Assembly (NCBI GenBank): GCA_963693085.1
Contig: OY856409.1
Span: forward strand, 1,621,659,211 to 1,621,723,210
From: Alisma plantago-aquatica
Taxonomy: Eukaryota > Streptophyta > Magnoliopsida > Alismatales > Alismataceae
Length of the DNA: 64,000 nt
Reading direction: 5' to 3'
Shown: one piece after another, positions 1-11,193 of the stretch
Layout of the letters: the number at the start of each line of letters is the position of its first letter
How positions within the stretch are numbered: position 1 is the stretch's first letter
Position numbers and translations under genes: made by a program
The notes under the pieces: generated by a model
What the model saw: only the letters and a program-made list of their open reading frames with translations
Told to the model about the DNA's origin: nothing
The model's database searches: none

Positions 1-849
1 TTGGCGGAATCATTAAGGTAGCCAAGGTAGAAGTTAATAATGATATCCAAAGCATAGAGGAAAGCCTAAAATTAATTGCCTTAAAACAAGATCGGTTAGA
101 TTCATCCTTGGTCACCCTTAGGGAGCCACCCCAACAACTAAAAGCCATGGATTCCCTTTGTGGTATTTGCCAAGGATACGACCATACCACTCTCCACTGT
201 CAATATCTCTACAACGTGCCCATGCAACCCGAAGTAGGACAACAACCAGAAGACCTCAATTCGATTCATACAATACCAGGCCAAGGTTACTACAATCCCA
301 ACCAACCTAGAAACCACCCTGGTTTTCAATATGGGAACCCTTCAGGTGCCGAGAACTCTAACCAACTTCAACAAAGGCCTCCCTACCCTCAAAGTAACAA
401 TCGACCACCACCTGGATTTCCATACAACAATCAAAGAAATTTTGGAAATCACCAAAATCGACAACACTACCAACAATTCCAAAACCTAAACCTTCCATCC
501 CAAAATCTAAACCAACCTCAACCTCCCCAGCCACCTCAAAATGCCCCCCTCCTCCTCCCCCAAATTATCCTAGCCTGGCAAGCATAGAACAAACCCTCGT
601 GGCCATTCAAGCCCATAAAAAGGCAACTGATGCAAAGTTGGCCCGTCTATTTGCCCAACAAAAACCTCATGCCGGGACTTTTACAGGACAGCCTGAAAAC
701 AACCCCAGACATCCTGAATAACTCAAGGTTGTCTCTACTCGTTCGGGAAAAGTGCACGCCCCTTCCCCTCTAGAAAAATCTTCAGACCCACCTCTAGAAT
801 TCAAGGATGAGGACATGGTAGTTGTTGACCCAAAGCCACACCCAAACCA
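1..849 (+). pseudogene. Gag C-terminal region with CCHC zinc knuckle (Athila-like), broken
   Basis: The frame is open from about base 3 to a TAG at 585-587. It encodes the C-terminal, nucleic-acid-binding part of a retrotransposon Gag. A zinc knuckle of the form C-x2-C-x4-H-x4-C lies near base 160 (CGICQGYDHTTLHC), followed by a long Pro/Gln/Asn-rich tail. After a frameshift, the linker typical of Athila polyproteins follows, with a 'STRSGK' block near 735, and it also contains a TAA. The frame runs into the copia insertion at 850 and resumes at about 9988. AACCA at 845-849 is the left copy of the target duplication. Gag packages element RNA; this copy cannot make a full protein. Confidence 0.75.
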
Positions 850-1404
850 TGTTGGGTTTTAGGGGAGACAGAGAAGGCAGCGGAAACAAAAATTTTCTCC
901 CCAACCCATACCGAGGAAACGCGTCAACGTCTATATAATAGGAAAGGATGGTTTGTGGAATCATACCTTGTCCCGAGGCTTGCTCGGTGACAATACCTCG
1001 CGCAATGCGCTGTCTTCAACTCCGGTCTTGGACGGTTTCTGTGCACCTCCTGGTCGCACTGGGACTGACTCCTCCTCCTCCTACCGGACTGTCGGATGAC
1101 AGTTGTCCTCCCAAGCGGCAGTGTCCTCCCGCCTCTGTAGTAGTCCACACGGACCACCTGGAACTCCACTCTCCTTGTCCCACAAGGAAGTGGAAGGAGT
1201 CGCACCCTCCTGTTGATGTACTAGTCGCCAACACACTCTCCTGCTACCAGTTGCAACTGCAGTTGTCCTTCCCTTGCTGCACCTCCCTTTTTGTGGGAAG
1301 CACTTGCTCGGGATCTCTCACGGTTACCAAAACCAGAGAGAACGACAACTTCGCAAAGCAACCGGATTGCATTGAGTTGTGCTTTGAGAAGCCCCCAATA
1401 CCCC

Positions 1405-1413
1405 TATATATAA
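1405..1413 (-). promoter_or_regulatory. TATA-like box of the copia LTR
   Basis: An A/T run that reads TATATATAG on the minus strand lies about 90-100 bp downstream (in element orientation) of the nearest palindromic repeat. The second LTR has the equivalent run near 8291-8300. Its position inside the LTR suits the U3 promoter. It is assigned by sequence only. Confidence 0.45.
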
Positions 1414-1500
1414 AGGAGGGTCATGGGACAGTGTTCTCTGTGTCCGGTAATATGGGACTAAAGCAGGAGTAGAAGGGTTCGAGAATTTTCCACAAAAAGC

Positions 1501-1632
1501 AACCGGTTCGCAACTTGAAATGATCGGTTCACAACTGAACCGATCGGTTCGGCCATTGAGCCGATCGGTTGGACCTGAGCCGATCGTTTGGGGCACTCCA
1601 ACCAATTGGTTGGTGCCCTGAACCGATCGGTT
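1501..1632. repeat. Palindrome array A, about 20-bp period (core AACCGATCGGTT)
   Basis: Seven degenerate copies of a 12-bp palindrome lie in tandem. Palindrome centres fall at 1504.5, 1523.5, 1543.5, 1564.5, 1583.5, 1605.5 and 1626.5, giving spacings of 19, 20, 21, 19, 22 and 21. The text between cores varies (CATTGAG, CACTCC, GCCCTG), while core symmetry is kept even when bases change in pairs, as in AACCAATTGGTT and AACCGGTT. The array is repeated in the right LTR from about 8386. Confidence 0.9.
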
Positions 1633-1762
1633 CATAGTCCTAATCCGGCTCAAAAAGACTTTCCTTGTTTCGTTCCCAATTGGTATCGAATACCAATGTT
1701 ATTCCCAATCGAATTGGGCAATTCGAAACCAAAGGAAAATTCTTGTCGACATGACTTTTCCC

Positions 1763-1907
1763 AACTGGTCGGTTGCACCAGTTGAGCCGATCGGTTCAAC
1801 CCTTGAACCGGTCGTTTCAACCTGGGCATGACCCGATCGGCCTGGACACTCCATCCGACCGGTTCAGCAACCTCAGCCGACCGGTTCATCACATGAACCG
1901 ATCGGTT
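1763..1907. repeat. Palindrome array B in the copia LTR
   Basis: Seven further copies of the same degenerate palindrome have centres at 1768.5, 1790.5, 1811.5, 1836.5, 1858.5, 1880.5 and 1901.5, with spacings of 22, 21, 25, 22, 22 and 21. The array lies upstream of array A in element orientation. The counterpart in the right LTR ends near 8792. Confidence 0.88.
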
Positions 1908-3097
1908 GGGAGCACAGGTTGGGCAAAATCAGTCAATTGCGATTTCAATCAATCCGATACTCTAATCAATGCGTCCAACACCTTGAACCATACGATATTG
2001 AGCCATCGACTGATTGAGTGTTTAATTGAACTACTAAACTCCTTTAGTAATCAATCTAAACATTGCTTGTGGACAAAACTCCTCTTTCAGGTTAAATCCT
2101 ATGTGTGTGACCCTGCAGGTCCATTCCACGTTGGCAGTGAAAGTCCATAACACTTATGACTTCACAAGCAAAGAGCGGTGCCTAGTCACACATCAGTGCT
2201 ACCCAAGTGAAAGTAGAAAGTTGGAGAACAACTTTCATCCTACAATCCGTGAATGGTGTTATATTGAATGTATAATTCCTTTGTCACTGATATCCCGAAT
2301 GAACTCGAGGCATGGAACAGTCATCCTGTCAACGTTCATTCACTTTCTTGATCTCAGAGTAGATTGAAGGAGATATGTTTGACATCAATATCACATACTG
2401 ATTCACACATGCGTGCGCACGCCTATCTCAATCCTACTAATCAAGTGGCCTTGGATATCAAACTCCCTCAGGAGGGACAAATCCCATATCTATCACTCAC
2501 CCCTCAAAAGCCCCATGTGTCAAAGCCACCCAATCATCACCTTTATAACAACCCATGTTTCAGGACTGCGTTTGATGATGTCAAAGTGTGCCCAATGACA
2601 TGTGTTGAGTGCAGTGATTTCAAGTCTAAGAATCACACTCACCACCATCACTGTGAGTACTGACTGTGACTACCATCTCATGGTTCCATGTGTCAAACTC
2701 ACAGTGGGTCTGTCTGGTACCTTGTTCTCTAACAAGTACCTATGTGTTTGGTTTGATATCTCTATATCATGACTAATGAGATTCTATCATCAACCAACAC
2801 CACAATCTAGTCTTGTGTGTCATTGCTGTCTATCTACCTTCCACAATGACATCCGACTAGGGACATATCAAGAATGTACAAACTCTTAGCATCCGTATGA
2901 TCTCATCGTTCAGGTCCTCAACCTGAAAGCATATGTCATTGAGTATTGTCATTCTCTAGACATTCAATCTGTTCTATCACTATCTCATATGACTGAACCA
3001 GAATGAATTGGAAGCTTGCCTTTGATGTTTATCAAATCAATCTTAATGTATCCCACCAATCATCCCATGATTGGCTCTCAGGGCATACATACCAACA

Positions 3098-3112
3098 GAC
3101 TCCCACTTGCAC
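3098..3112 (-). promoter_or_regulatory. Polypurine tract of the copia element
   Basis: The sequence next to the left LTR reads GTGCAAGTGGGAGTC on the minus strand and directly precedes the LTR. This is the expected place for the plus-strand primer of reverse transcription. It is only moderately purine-rich. Confidence 0.6.
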
Positions 3113-3149
3113 TGCGAGCCAATCACTCTTGAATCATATTCATAGTGAT

Positions 3150-4430
3150 CTTCAAACATGTCCCACATGTTATTGTGCTCTTAGTGCGAACATAGTGAGT
3201 AATGACAACACCTTGCCAAAGTCAGTATAAATTGCATGTCTCTCATCTCTTCGTTGTACGTCACACGTATGAGATGGAGTTGCCATAATATGCGATCTAG
3301 TATTCCTTTGCTAACCTTTAGCCACATTACATGATCAAGGATTCTAGACTTGTCATCAATGAGTGGAATATCTATAAGTTCATCTCATGAACTTCCAGAT
3401 CCATATAGTATCCATTGTTGTTCTCTAACACACGGATACTCGGCATTTCCCTTTTAAATGGTTTTATTGGAACACTTCCAATTATCAACAAACTTTCACT
3501 TTTATACATCCTATGTATATTTTGCGATTAATTTTCTGTCCTTTCGGAAGTTCGCATCAATGTAACCCTTTACATCGAACTCTTCCTTATCTCCATAGAA
3601 CTAGTACTTCCCAAGTACTTATCAAGTTCTTATGGTATTCCAGTAACCCTTACTGGAAGTAGACAGACATCCACTCATCATGTCCTACATACGAGTTATC
3701 AGGATGAGCACATCATATTGCTATGTCCCACATACAAGATGATGAATGCATTTTATTCTTGCCATGTCATACATGCAAGACAATGGGATGATTACATACA
3801 TGATAGATCCATATCTATTCTTAGTGTTCCCATTCTTCATAAGAATTGGACACTTGGCCTTGGGATACTAATATCCATATAACATGGACAAGTTTTCTCC
3901 CACTGAATCTGTGCATACTTAACCCTTCAGTACAGATTGCCAATGTATGCTCTCTCTTTTCCAGGTCAAGAGATTTGTCGAGAACTATCTCTATAGATCT
4001 ATATTCCTATCACATAGGAAACATCTCTATCTTCCTTAAAGATAATTTCCACTTTTGGATTTCCATTCTAGAACAATTCCATTTCACATCAATATGTGGA
4101 ATGTGAATACGCTCCCACTAAATCACAGATCCCTTCTTTATCTTTGACATGTCAGTCAAACCCTTTGACTATATCATCAAAGTAAAGATTCAATTCTGAG
4201 TTGCTTGTACTCAATCAATCACATTGATTAGTCCATTGTAACTTATAGACTTCATTTGCATTAGTGGATTCATAAACCTTATATGTTGTGTCACGTACAC
4301 ATCCTTGTTTTATTACTCATAGGAATGCAGTTTTAGTATCCATATGCCAAATGTCTTTGTCATTAAGTTGCAATAAACAAGAATCATCCTTCTCAAAATG
4401 TTATCCATGTGTCTTAACACTTAAGACTCA
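3150..4430 (-). pseudogene. Copia RT and RNase H remnant
   Basis: Read on the minus strand in pieces. A WHMDTKTAFL block near 4340 matches the copia RT motif around the first catalytic Asp, followed by a 'EVYKLQW' stretch and 'LYFDDIVKGF'. Further down, near 3570, 'KGYIDANF' followed by a degraded WKxSNKT and 'NAEY' matches the RNase H core. The C-terminus ends close to the polypurine tract. Stops and frameshifts interrupt every part and no frame is longer than about 100 codons. RT copies element RNA into DNA; this copy cannot. Confidence 0.75.
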
Positions 4431-5380
4431 TTTGCACTTATGGATTTCCTCCAATGAGTGCTACCATCAAGGTCATACCTTATGGTTCACATGGAAATCA
4501 TTTAGGATGTAATGATCATAAATCATAACTCAAAATTCGGTTCCTCATATTCATCTAGATAGTTGACTCATCACATGAACAACTCATCACATAGATAATT
4601 GAGGTGTATCTATTAAGGATATAAGAACTCACAACCCTTGTGATTCTTAATTTCCTTTATTAGTGTGGGGTATTCTTTTATTAAGAAGAATTCAGTTATT
4701 CGATAATCATTCTCTAACTCCTTAGAGTATGATTCCTTCTTGATTTAGACATCACCATGCCTTAATCATGAGTTCACTATGATACACTATCATAATCACT
4801 CATAAGGATCTCAAACATTTGGTCCAAGTATTTCATTCATTGATCTCATCAAGAATTAATACTTTACCAAATTTGTACTTCATCTATGACAATCTTGAAC
4901 ACTGCAAGATGTTCATATTGGTATTTCTCTAAACACCATTTGAAGTATTAGCATTTGTTCCAATTGGTATGTAAATACATCACATGTATTATACCTAATA
5001 GGATAATCACTCTCCCACTACCTTTAGTGAAGATTGATTAATCATGTCCAAGATATTCATGTCTCTTAATGGTTCTCTAACCAAAAGAGTCTAGGTTTAT
5101 CCATCATATGGAAACTAGAAATGAATTTCTCATGATTGATGCTAATTTGATTGTTTGAGTTATCAATAACTTTAGGTATCATTTTATCTTATGCATACCA
5201 TGTATCACAAGATAAACAAGGCATTGCCACAAAGACCATATCTTTAAGATTGAAACATCATCTTTATTAATTGCCATCATTGTCATACAATATGCAATAA
5301 TAAAGTGTTTATATCTATTGGCAATATATGAAATAGCAGTTCTCAACTCTATTTCGTGCCCTTTAGGCTGAAATAAACTA
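4431..5380 (-). pseudogene. Decayed middle of copia pol (protease/integrase interval)
   Basis: This interval lies where protease and integrase should be, between recognisable gag and RT remnants. It is AT-rich, has many stops in all frames and shows no convincing integrase motif by eye. At about 0.95 kb it is shorter than a normal copia protease-integrase region, so part is probably deleted. Confidence 0.4.
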
Positions 5381-6260
5381 AAAGGTACTCCTAACTATGG
5401 CAGCAACACTTTCTCCAATGATGGGTACTTCTTTCTTGGTCCTTTCACAAAGGCCATCACTTCTTTGCGGATATTGCATATCATATATGACATATCCATA
5501 TCTTGGTATCATATACCTTAGATAAAGAAGCGGTTCATTTCATGATACCTTAGGTGGAGATCTCCATCCCCTCCTTCAACTTCTTTTGTTCTTCCAGATA
5601 TAGAGGGCAATTCCCTCATACACCCTTTCCCCATGTGCCTTGAGGCTGAAGACGGCTTGGATTGCTGGCTAGCATCAGAACACTTCTTTGCTTTGCCCTT
5701 ATCCTTGCCCTTAAGAATTACCTTTCTCTTTGATCACATCAAAGATTATGGTTTGTCTTTCTTCATCTTTGCCTTTACTATCCTCAACATGTCCAACAAC
5801 TCTGTCAACGCTTGTCAAAGTTGTTCATGTTGTAGCTTATCATGAATTGTATGATCCTCGCAACATTTGCAGTATCATACCAATAGCTAACTCTTGGCTC
5901 AGAGGGAATCCTTCTTAGTCAGGTTTTTCATATACCCAATCACATTGAGTGTGTGAATACCTTACTGGATCTCCTTCTGTCATGACATACTAGGACAGTA
6001 TCTTGGAGACATCATATGTCTCATGTTTTCTCTGCAACTCACAGTTCAGAGAACACACCATCAAGCACTCCTCATCAATGTCATCCTTGGTATGCTTCCA
6101 TAAGCATACTTTCAGCCATTGATGTGGTGGGATCGAGTTCATCTGGTTCTGGTATAACTAGGACTTAGAGCTTTCACTCTTTGATTGAGAACACTTCTCG
6201 TCGTCCTAACCAATCGTGGAATTATTCCCATTTAATTTGTTGGTCTTAAAGACCCATCGC
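5381..6260 (-). pseudogene. Copia gag remnant
   Basis: On the minus strand, fragments match the copia Gag (UBN2-like) fold. A 'HTLNVIGYMKNL' segment near 5940 is followed by a spacer and 'QALTELLDMLRIVKAKM' near 5800. A Lys-rich tail and a 'KGPRKKYPS' piece come next. Stops and frameshifts break the frame. The order (gag nearer the PBS than RT) confirms minus orientation. Confidence 0.65.
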
Positions 6261-7722
6261 GAATAAAGTGATTTGTTGATTAACCATTTATTTTAAAAAA
6301 AGGAAATATATGCAATTTTAGTCCAAAAACTCATTTTTGACTTGTTTGATTGATTTGAAAAGTTGACGATAAAATTAGGCCTTTAATTAATTATCGCTCC
6401 CACTATTTTAGTTCAAATTGATAGCCCTCACCATCAATTCAGAAGATTGCAGCGTACAACCTTCTAGTGGGCAAGATCCTGAAATCCTCTAAGCCATGGA
6501 CCAGCTAGGGCTGTCACCCACAACATAGATCTCTCAGGTAGGCAACTTTTGCCAATTGCATCATATGCAACTCTTGATAAGATGTCATATACAACTCTTT
6601 GCAATGATCGTCTCCATACCTCAAGGTACTAGATCCCATCTAGATCACCTTGTTAAGTCCGACCCAAAGCAAACACGATGAACATGCACCCTGCTAGGGC
6701 AGACCCACACATTCATCCTTCACGCTTCCACGAGGTAGACGGTGCACCATGCTAGGGCGTTCCCACACTTGGTCGAACAAGTTTTTCACGTGTGTCGCAT
6801 TTGGAAGGCATCTAAAACTTAATATTTTAATGAGGGATTTGGTTTTATATACATATACATATCCAATCACCACAATACATAGTACGTATCATATACATGC
6901 TATATCCCACAGAAAACATGCACAAACGATAAAAAGTGATGATTATGGCCATCCTAATGTGATTCCTCGAGCCAAGAGGAATCACGGTCATCTAGGTCTA
7001 CATCACATGCAACCTGTACAATATGAACTCTGTGCCTTGCCATCCGAGTTGATCAACTCATTACATGAATGATCAGTACTCTCCAGCCGATCGTCTGGGT
7101 GCCACCAGCCGATCGGTTGGCTCCTCCAACCGATCGGTTTGCCTGGTCACCGTGCATCTCGTCATGTCTGCCACCCGCTCGTCTCGCTCCTCGAACCGGT
7201 CATCAACCGATCAGTTCACTCCTTGAACCGATCGTCTGGAAGGTCAACCGATCGGTTCACTCCTTGAACCGATCGTCTGAGCAGTCGTTTTGATGTCCTC
7301 CGGTCTTCGACATAAGAGGAAATAAAATCTATCCTATTTATTACATTGTCTTTAAAAAGGGAAACCCCGAGTTACATTCAGGGGGAGCAAAGGTAGGAAA
7401 GAATCTCGAATTATTTCGAGTTACATCAGGAATAAGAGAGGGAAGATCGGTGCGCAGACCGATATGCAAGCAACCACAAACAACCACACACAGATAGGGG
7501 TTTATAGGCCATAATCATGCTACACACATCCACCACAAAACTCATTTAAGGGTGACGCGTATCGAGTGCATTAATAATGCATATCATATATGTAATTAGG
7601 GATTTGTGGATTTAGGATTGGACATGCATAAAGCCGATATTATTCGCATCATATGCAATAAATAAAGGCGACAAACCAAAATTGATCATATCGATATTCC
7701 TAAAATATAGAGCAGTTGTCGT
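6261..7722 (-). other. Copia leader region, non-coding, contains a palindrome array
   Basis: This stretch lies between the PBS and the gag remnant. I see no conserved protein. It contains a palindrome array at 7081-7280 like that in the LTR. The rest is mixed-composition DNA with short open frames only. Confidence 0.5.
7081..7280. repeat. Palindrome array C in the copia leader
   Basis: Degenerate copies of AACCGATCGGTT are centred at 7090.5, 7112.5, 7133.5, 7178.5, 7199.5, 7210.5, 7231.5, 7251.5 and 7272.5. Spacings are 22, 21, 45, 21, 11, 20-21 and 21, all close to whole multiples of one helical turn. The array is outside the LTRs of the same element. Confidence 0.85.
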
Positions 7723-7735
7723 GGCTCTGATACCA
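7723..7735 (-). promoter_or_regulatory. Primer binding site, initiator Met tRNA type
   Basis: The minus strand reads TGGTATCAGAGCC one base from the end of the right LTR. This is the classic plant site complementary to the 3' end of initiator methionine tRNA, which primes minus-strand DNA synthesis. It fixes the orientation of the copia element. Confidence 0.9.
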
Positions 7736-7736
7736 T

Positions 7737-9982
7737 TGTTGGGTTTTAGGGGAGACAGAGAAGGCAGTGGAAACAAAAATTTTCTCCCCAACCCATACCG
7801 AGGAAACGTGTCAACGTCTATATAATAGGAAAGGATGGTTTGTGGAATCATACCTTGTCCCGAGGCTTGCTCGGCGACAATACCTCGCGCAATGCGCGGT
7901 CTTCAACTCCGGTCTTGGACGGTGTCTGTGCAGCTCCTGGTCGCACCGGGACTGACTCCTCCTCCTCCTACCGGACTGTCGGATGACATTTGTCCTCCTA
8001 AGCGGCAGTGTCCTCCCGCCTCTGTAGTAGTCCACACGGACCACCTGGAACTCCACTCTCCTTGTCCCACAAGGAAGTAGAAGGAGTCTCACCCTCCTGT
8101 TGACGTACTAGTCGCCAACACACTCTCCTGCTACCAGTTGCAACTGTAGTTGTCCTTCCCTTGCTGCACCTCCCTTTTTGCGGGAAGCACTTGCTCAGGA
8201 TCTCTCACGGTTACCAAAACCAGAGAGAACGACAACTTCGCAAAGCAACCAGCTTGCATTGAGTTGTGCTTTGAGAAGCCCCCAATACCCCTATATATAT
8301 GCGGGTCATGGGATAGGGTTCTCTGTGTCCGGCAATATGGGACTAAAGCAGGAGTAGAACGATTCGAGAATTTTCCACAAAAAGCAACCGGTTCGCAACT
8401 TGAAATGATCGGTTCACAACTGAACCGATCGGTTCGGCCATTGAGCCGATCGGTTGGACCTGAGCCGATCGTTTGGGGCACTCCAACCGATCGGTTGGTG
8501 CCCTGAACCGATCGGTTCATAGTCCTAATCCGGCTCAAAAAGACTTTCCTTGTTTCGTTCCCAATTGGTATCGAATACCAATGTTATTCCCAATCGAATT
8601 GGGCAATTCGAAACCAAAGGAAAATTCTTGCCGACATGACTTTTCCCAACTGGTTGGTTGCACCAGTTGAGCCGATCGGTTCAACCCTTGAACCGGTCAT
8701 TTCAACCTGGGCATGAGCCGATCGGCCTGGACACTCCATCCGACCGGTTTAGCAACCTCAGCCGACCGGTTCATCACATGAACCGATCGGTTGGGAGCAC
8801 AGGTTGGGCAAAATCAGTCAATTGCGATTTCAATCAATCCGATACTCCAATCAATGCGTCCAACACCTTGAACCATACGATATCGAGCCATCGACTGATT
8901 GAGTGTTTAATTGAACTACTAAACTCCTTTAGTAATCAATCTAAACATTGCTTGTGGACAAAACTCCTCTTCCAGGTTAAATCCTATGTGTGTGACCCTG
9001 CAGGTCCATTCCACGTTTGCAGTGAAAGTCCATAACACTTATGACTTCACAAGCAAAGAGTGGTGCCTAGTCACACATCAGTGCTACCCAAGTGAAAGTA
9101 GAAAGTTGGAGAACAACTTTCATCCTACAATCCGTGAATGGTGTTACAGTGAATGTATAATTCCTTTGTCACTGATATCCCGAATGAACTCGAGGCATGG
9201 AACAGTCATCCTGTCAACGTTCATTCACTTTCTTGATCTCAGAGTAGATTGAAGGAGATATGTATGACATCAATATCACATACTGATTCACACATGCGTG
9301 CGCATGCCTATCTCAATCCTACTCATCAAGTGGCCTTGGATATCAAACTCCCTCAGGAGGGACAAATCCCATATCTATCACTCACCCCTCAAAAGCCCCA
9401 TGTGTCAAAGCCACCCAATCATCACCTTTATAACAACCCATGTTTCAGGACTGCGTTTGATGATGTCAAAGTGTGCCCAACGACATGTGTTGAGTGCAGT
9501 GATTTCAGGTCTAAGAATCACACTCACCACCATCACTGTGAGTACTGACTGTGACTACCATCTCATGGTTCCATGTGTCAAACTCACGGTGGGTCTGTCC
9601 GGTACCTTGTTCTCTAACAAGTACCTATGTGTTTGGTTTGATATCTCTATATCATGACTAATGAGATTCTGTCATCAACCAACACCACAATCTAGTCTTG
9701 TGTGTTATTGTTGTCTATCTACCTTCCACAATGACATCCGACTAGGGACATATCAAGAATGTACAAACTCTTAGCATCCGTATGATCTCATCGTTCAGGT
9801 CCTCAACCTGAAAGCATACGTCATTGAGTATTGTCATTCTCTAGACATTCAATCTGTTCTATCACTATCTCATATGACTGAACCAGAATGAATTGGAAGC
9901 TTGCCTTTGATGTTTATCAAATCAATCTTAATGTATCCCACCAATCATCCCGTGATTGGCTCTCAGGGAATACATACCAACA
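7737..9982 (-). repeat. 5' LTR of the copia element (right copy)
   Basis: This 2246-bp LTR is a near-exact copy of 850-3097, with the same ends and the same palindrome arrays (about 8386-8521 and 8655-8792). AACCA at 9983-9987 is the right copy of the target duplication. Where the left LTR has AACCAATTGGTT at 1600-1611, this LTR has AACCGATCGGTT. Confidence 0.92.
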
Positions 9983-9987
9983 AACCA

Positions 9988-10665
9988 TCCGTTCCCAAAA
10001 CCCCTCAAGTAAAAGATGAAGAACCAATTTACAAACACCAACCTCCATATAAAGCCCGCCTCAAACAAAAAAGACTTGATGCCCACTTCATGAAATTTAG
10101 GGATGCTATGAAAAAGATACATGTCCATATTCCCTTCCTTGATGCTTTGACAGGCATGCCCGCCTGGTCCAAGTACATGAAATCTCTCTTGACTAGGAAG
10201 TATGTTACTAAAGAATACGAGACTGTTAAACTTGCTAGGACCACATCAGACATTATCCTAAGTAAGATGCCTACAAAATAGAAGGATCCAGGTTCTTTTG
10301 GAATAGGATGCTACTTAGGTGACAATGCTTGTAGAAAAGGCCTAGCAGATTTAGGAGCCAGTATATCCATCATGCCATATAGTCTTTGCAAAAGACTAGG
10401 ATTCAATGACATGTTACCCACAACCATGACCATCCAACTGGAAGACTCATCCACAACTAAACCCATGGGAATCATAGAAGACATTCCGGTTAAAGTTGGA
10501 AATGATGCATACGTCCCTTGTGATTTTGTGATCATGGATATCAAGGAATATTTATGTTACCCTCTCATTTTCGGACGTCCCTTCTTAGCCAATGCTCGTG
10601 CCTTAATTGATGTTGAGGCTGGTACCGTTTTGTTAAGGCTAGGGAAGCAAACCCTATAGTTTAGG
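9988..10665 (+). pseudogene. Athila gag-pol linker and aspartic protease, broken
   Basis: The frame continues the linker cut by the copia insertion. It carries the block 'MKKIHVHIPFLDAL', which precedes the protease in Athila/Tat polyproteins. The retropepsin-like part follows, with DLGAS (active-site Asp) near 10350 and the flap and C-terminal 'LIFGRPFLANARALIDV' near 10570-10620. In-frame TAG stops at 10279-10281 and 10657-10659 interrupt it. The protease would cut the polyprotein. Confidence 0.82.
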
Positions 10666-11193
10666 GTGTTTGAAAGCATGAGGGGACCTAGTCTTGAGGA
10701 AGAAGTCTACCTCCTTGATTGCATTGATGAATTAACCCAACTAAGGCAAGAATGGGAATTAGTTCATGATCCCATACGCACTACTCTTACCATCCCCACC
10801 GAATGTGATTATGATAATGAACCATCAAATCAACTCAAGATTCATTTGGACAACTTTGAGGAAATCCCATGTGCTGAGATTGAAGACCTTAAAATGATCT
10901 CCACCATAGAAGAACGACCTGAACCGCCAAAGGCCCCGGAAATGAAGACTCTCCCCATTGGCCTGAAATATGTCTTTCTAGATGAACAACAATTATGCCC
11001 AGTCATTATCAATTCGGACATTACCATTGAACAAGAAAACATGCTTATGAGAGAACTTAGGAAACGGAAAATAGCTTTAGGGTACAAAATGACGGATTTA
11101 GTTGGGATTGATCAATCCATTTGCATTCACAAAATCCCAATGATTGAAAATAGTAAACCTTCCAGAGACCCGTAAAGGAAACTCAACCCAAAC
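10666..11193 (+). pseudogene. Protease-RT linker of the Athila-like polyprotein
   Basis: An acidic spacer follows in the same frame and ends at an in-frame TAA (11173-11175). Near its end, 'LPIGLKYVFL' and 'IGWKMTDL'-like text ('LGYKMTDLVGIDQSICIHKI') match the usual lead-in to gypsy RT. It has no catalytic role of its own. Confidence 0.7.

Larger units (their letters stand above)
850..3097 (-). repeat. 3' LTR of the copia element (left copy)
   Basis: This is a 2248-bp LTR with TGTTGG...CCAACA ends, repeated almost base for base at 7737-9982. In element orientation (minus strand) U3 lies at the high-coordinate side. It holds two clusters of palindromic repeats (1501-1632 and 1763-1907) upstream of a TATA-like run at 1405-1413. 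Several plus-strand open frames here (for example 948-1472) occur in both LTRs and have no recognisable protein content. Confidence 0.92.
850..9982 (-). mobile_element. Ty1/copia LTR retrotransposon, minus strand, coding region decayed
   Basis: Two LTRs (850-3097 and 7737-9982) both start TGTTGG and end CCAACA on the plus strand. The flanking 5-bp duplication AACCA is perfect at 845-849 and 9983-9987. A primer binding site complementary to initiator Met tRNA lies next to the right LTR on the minus strand, so the element reads right to left. Minus-strand remnants of copia gag, RT and RNase H are recognisable but full of stops. The two LTRs look nearly identical over long stretches although the coding region is ruined. 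This suggests a non-autonomous copy moved by proteins supplied in trans. Confidence 0.92.

Noticed and set aside
948..1472. Open frame of 174 codons (and copies near 7835-8506)
   Set aside because: It lies inside the copia LTRs, occurs in both, and has no recognisable protein content; it is LTR sequence.
1501..1907. CRISPR-like look of evenly spaced palindromes
   Set aside because: Repeats are degenerate and spacers only 7-10 bp; the context is a plant LTR with no cas genes.
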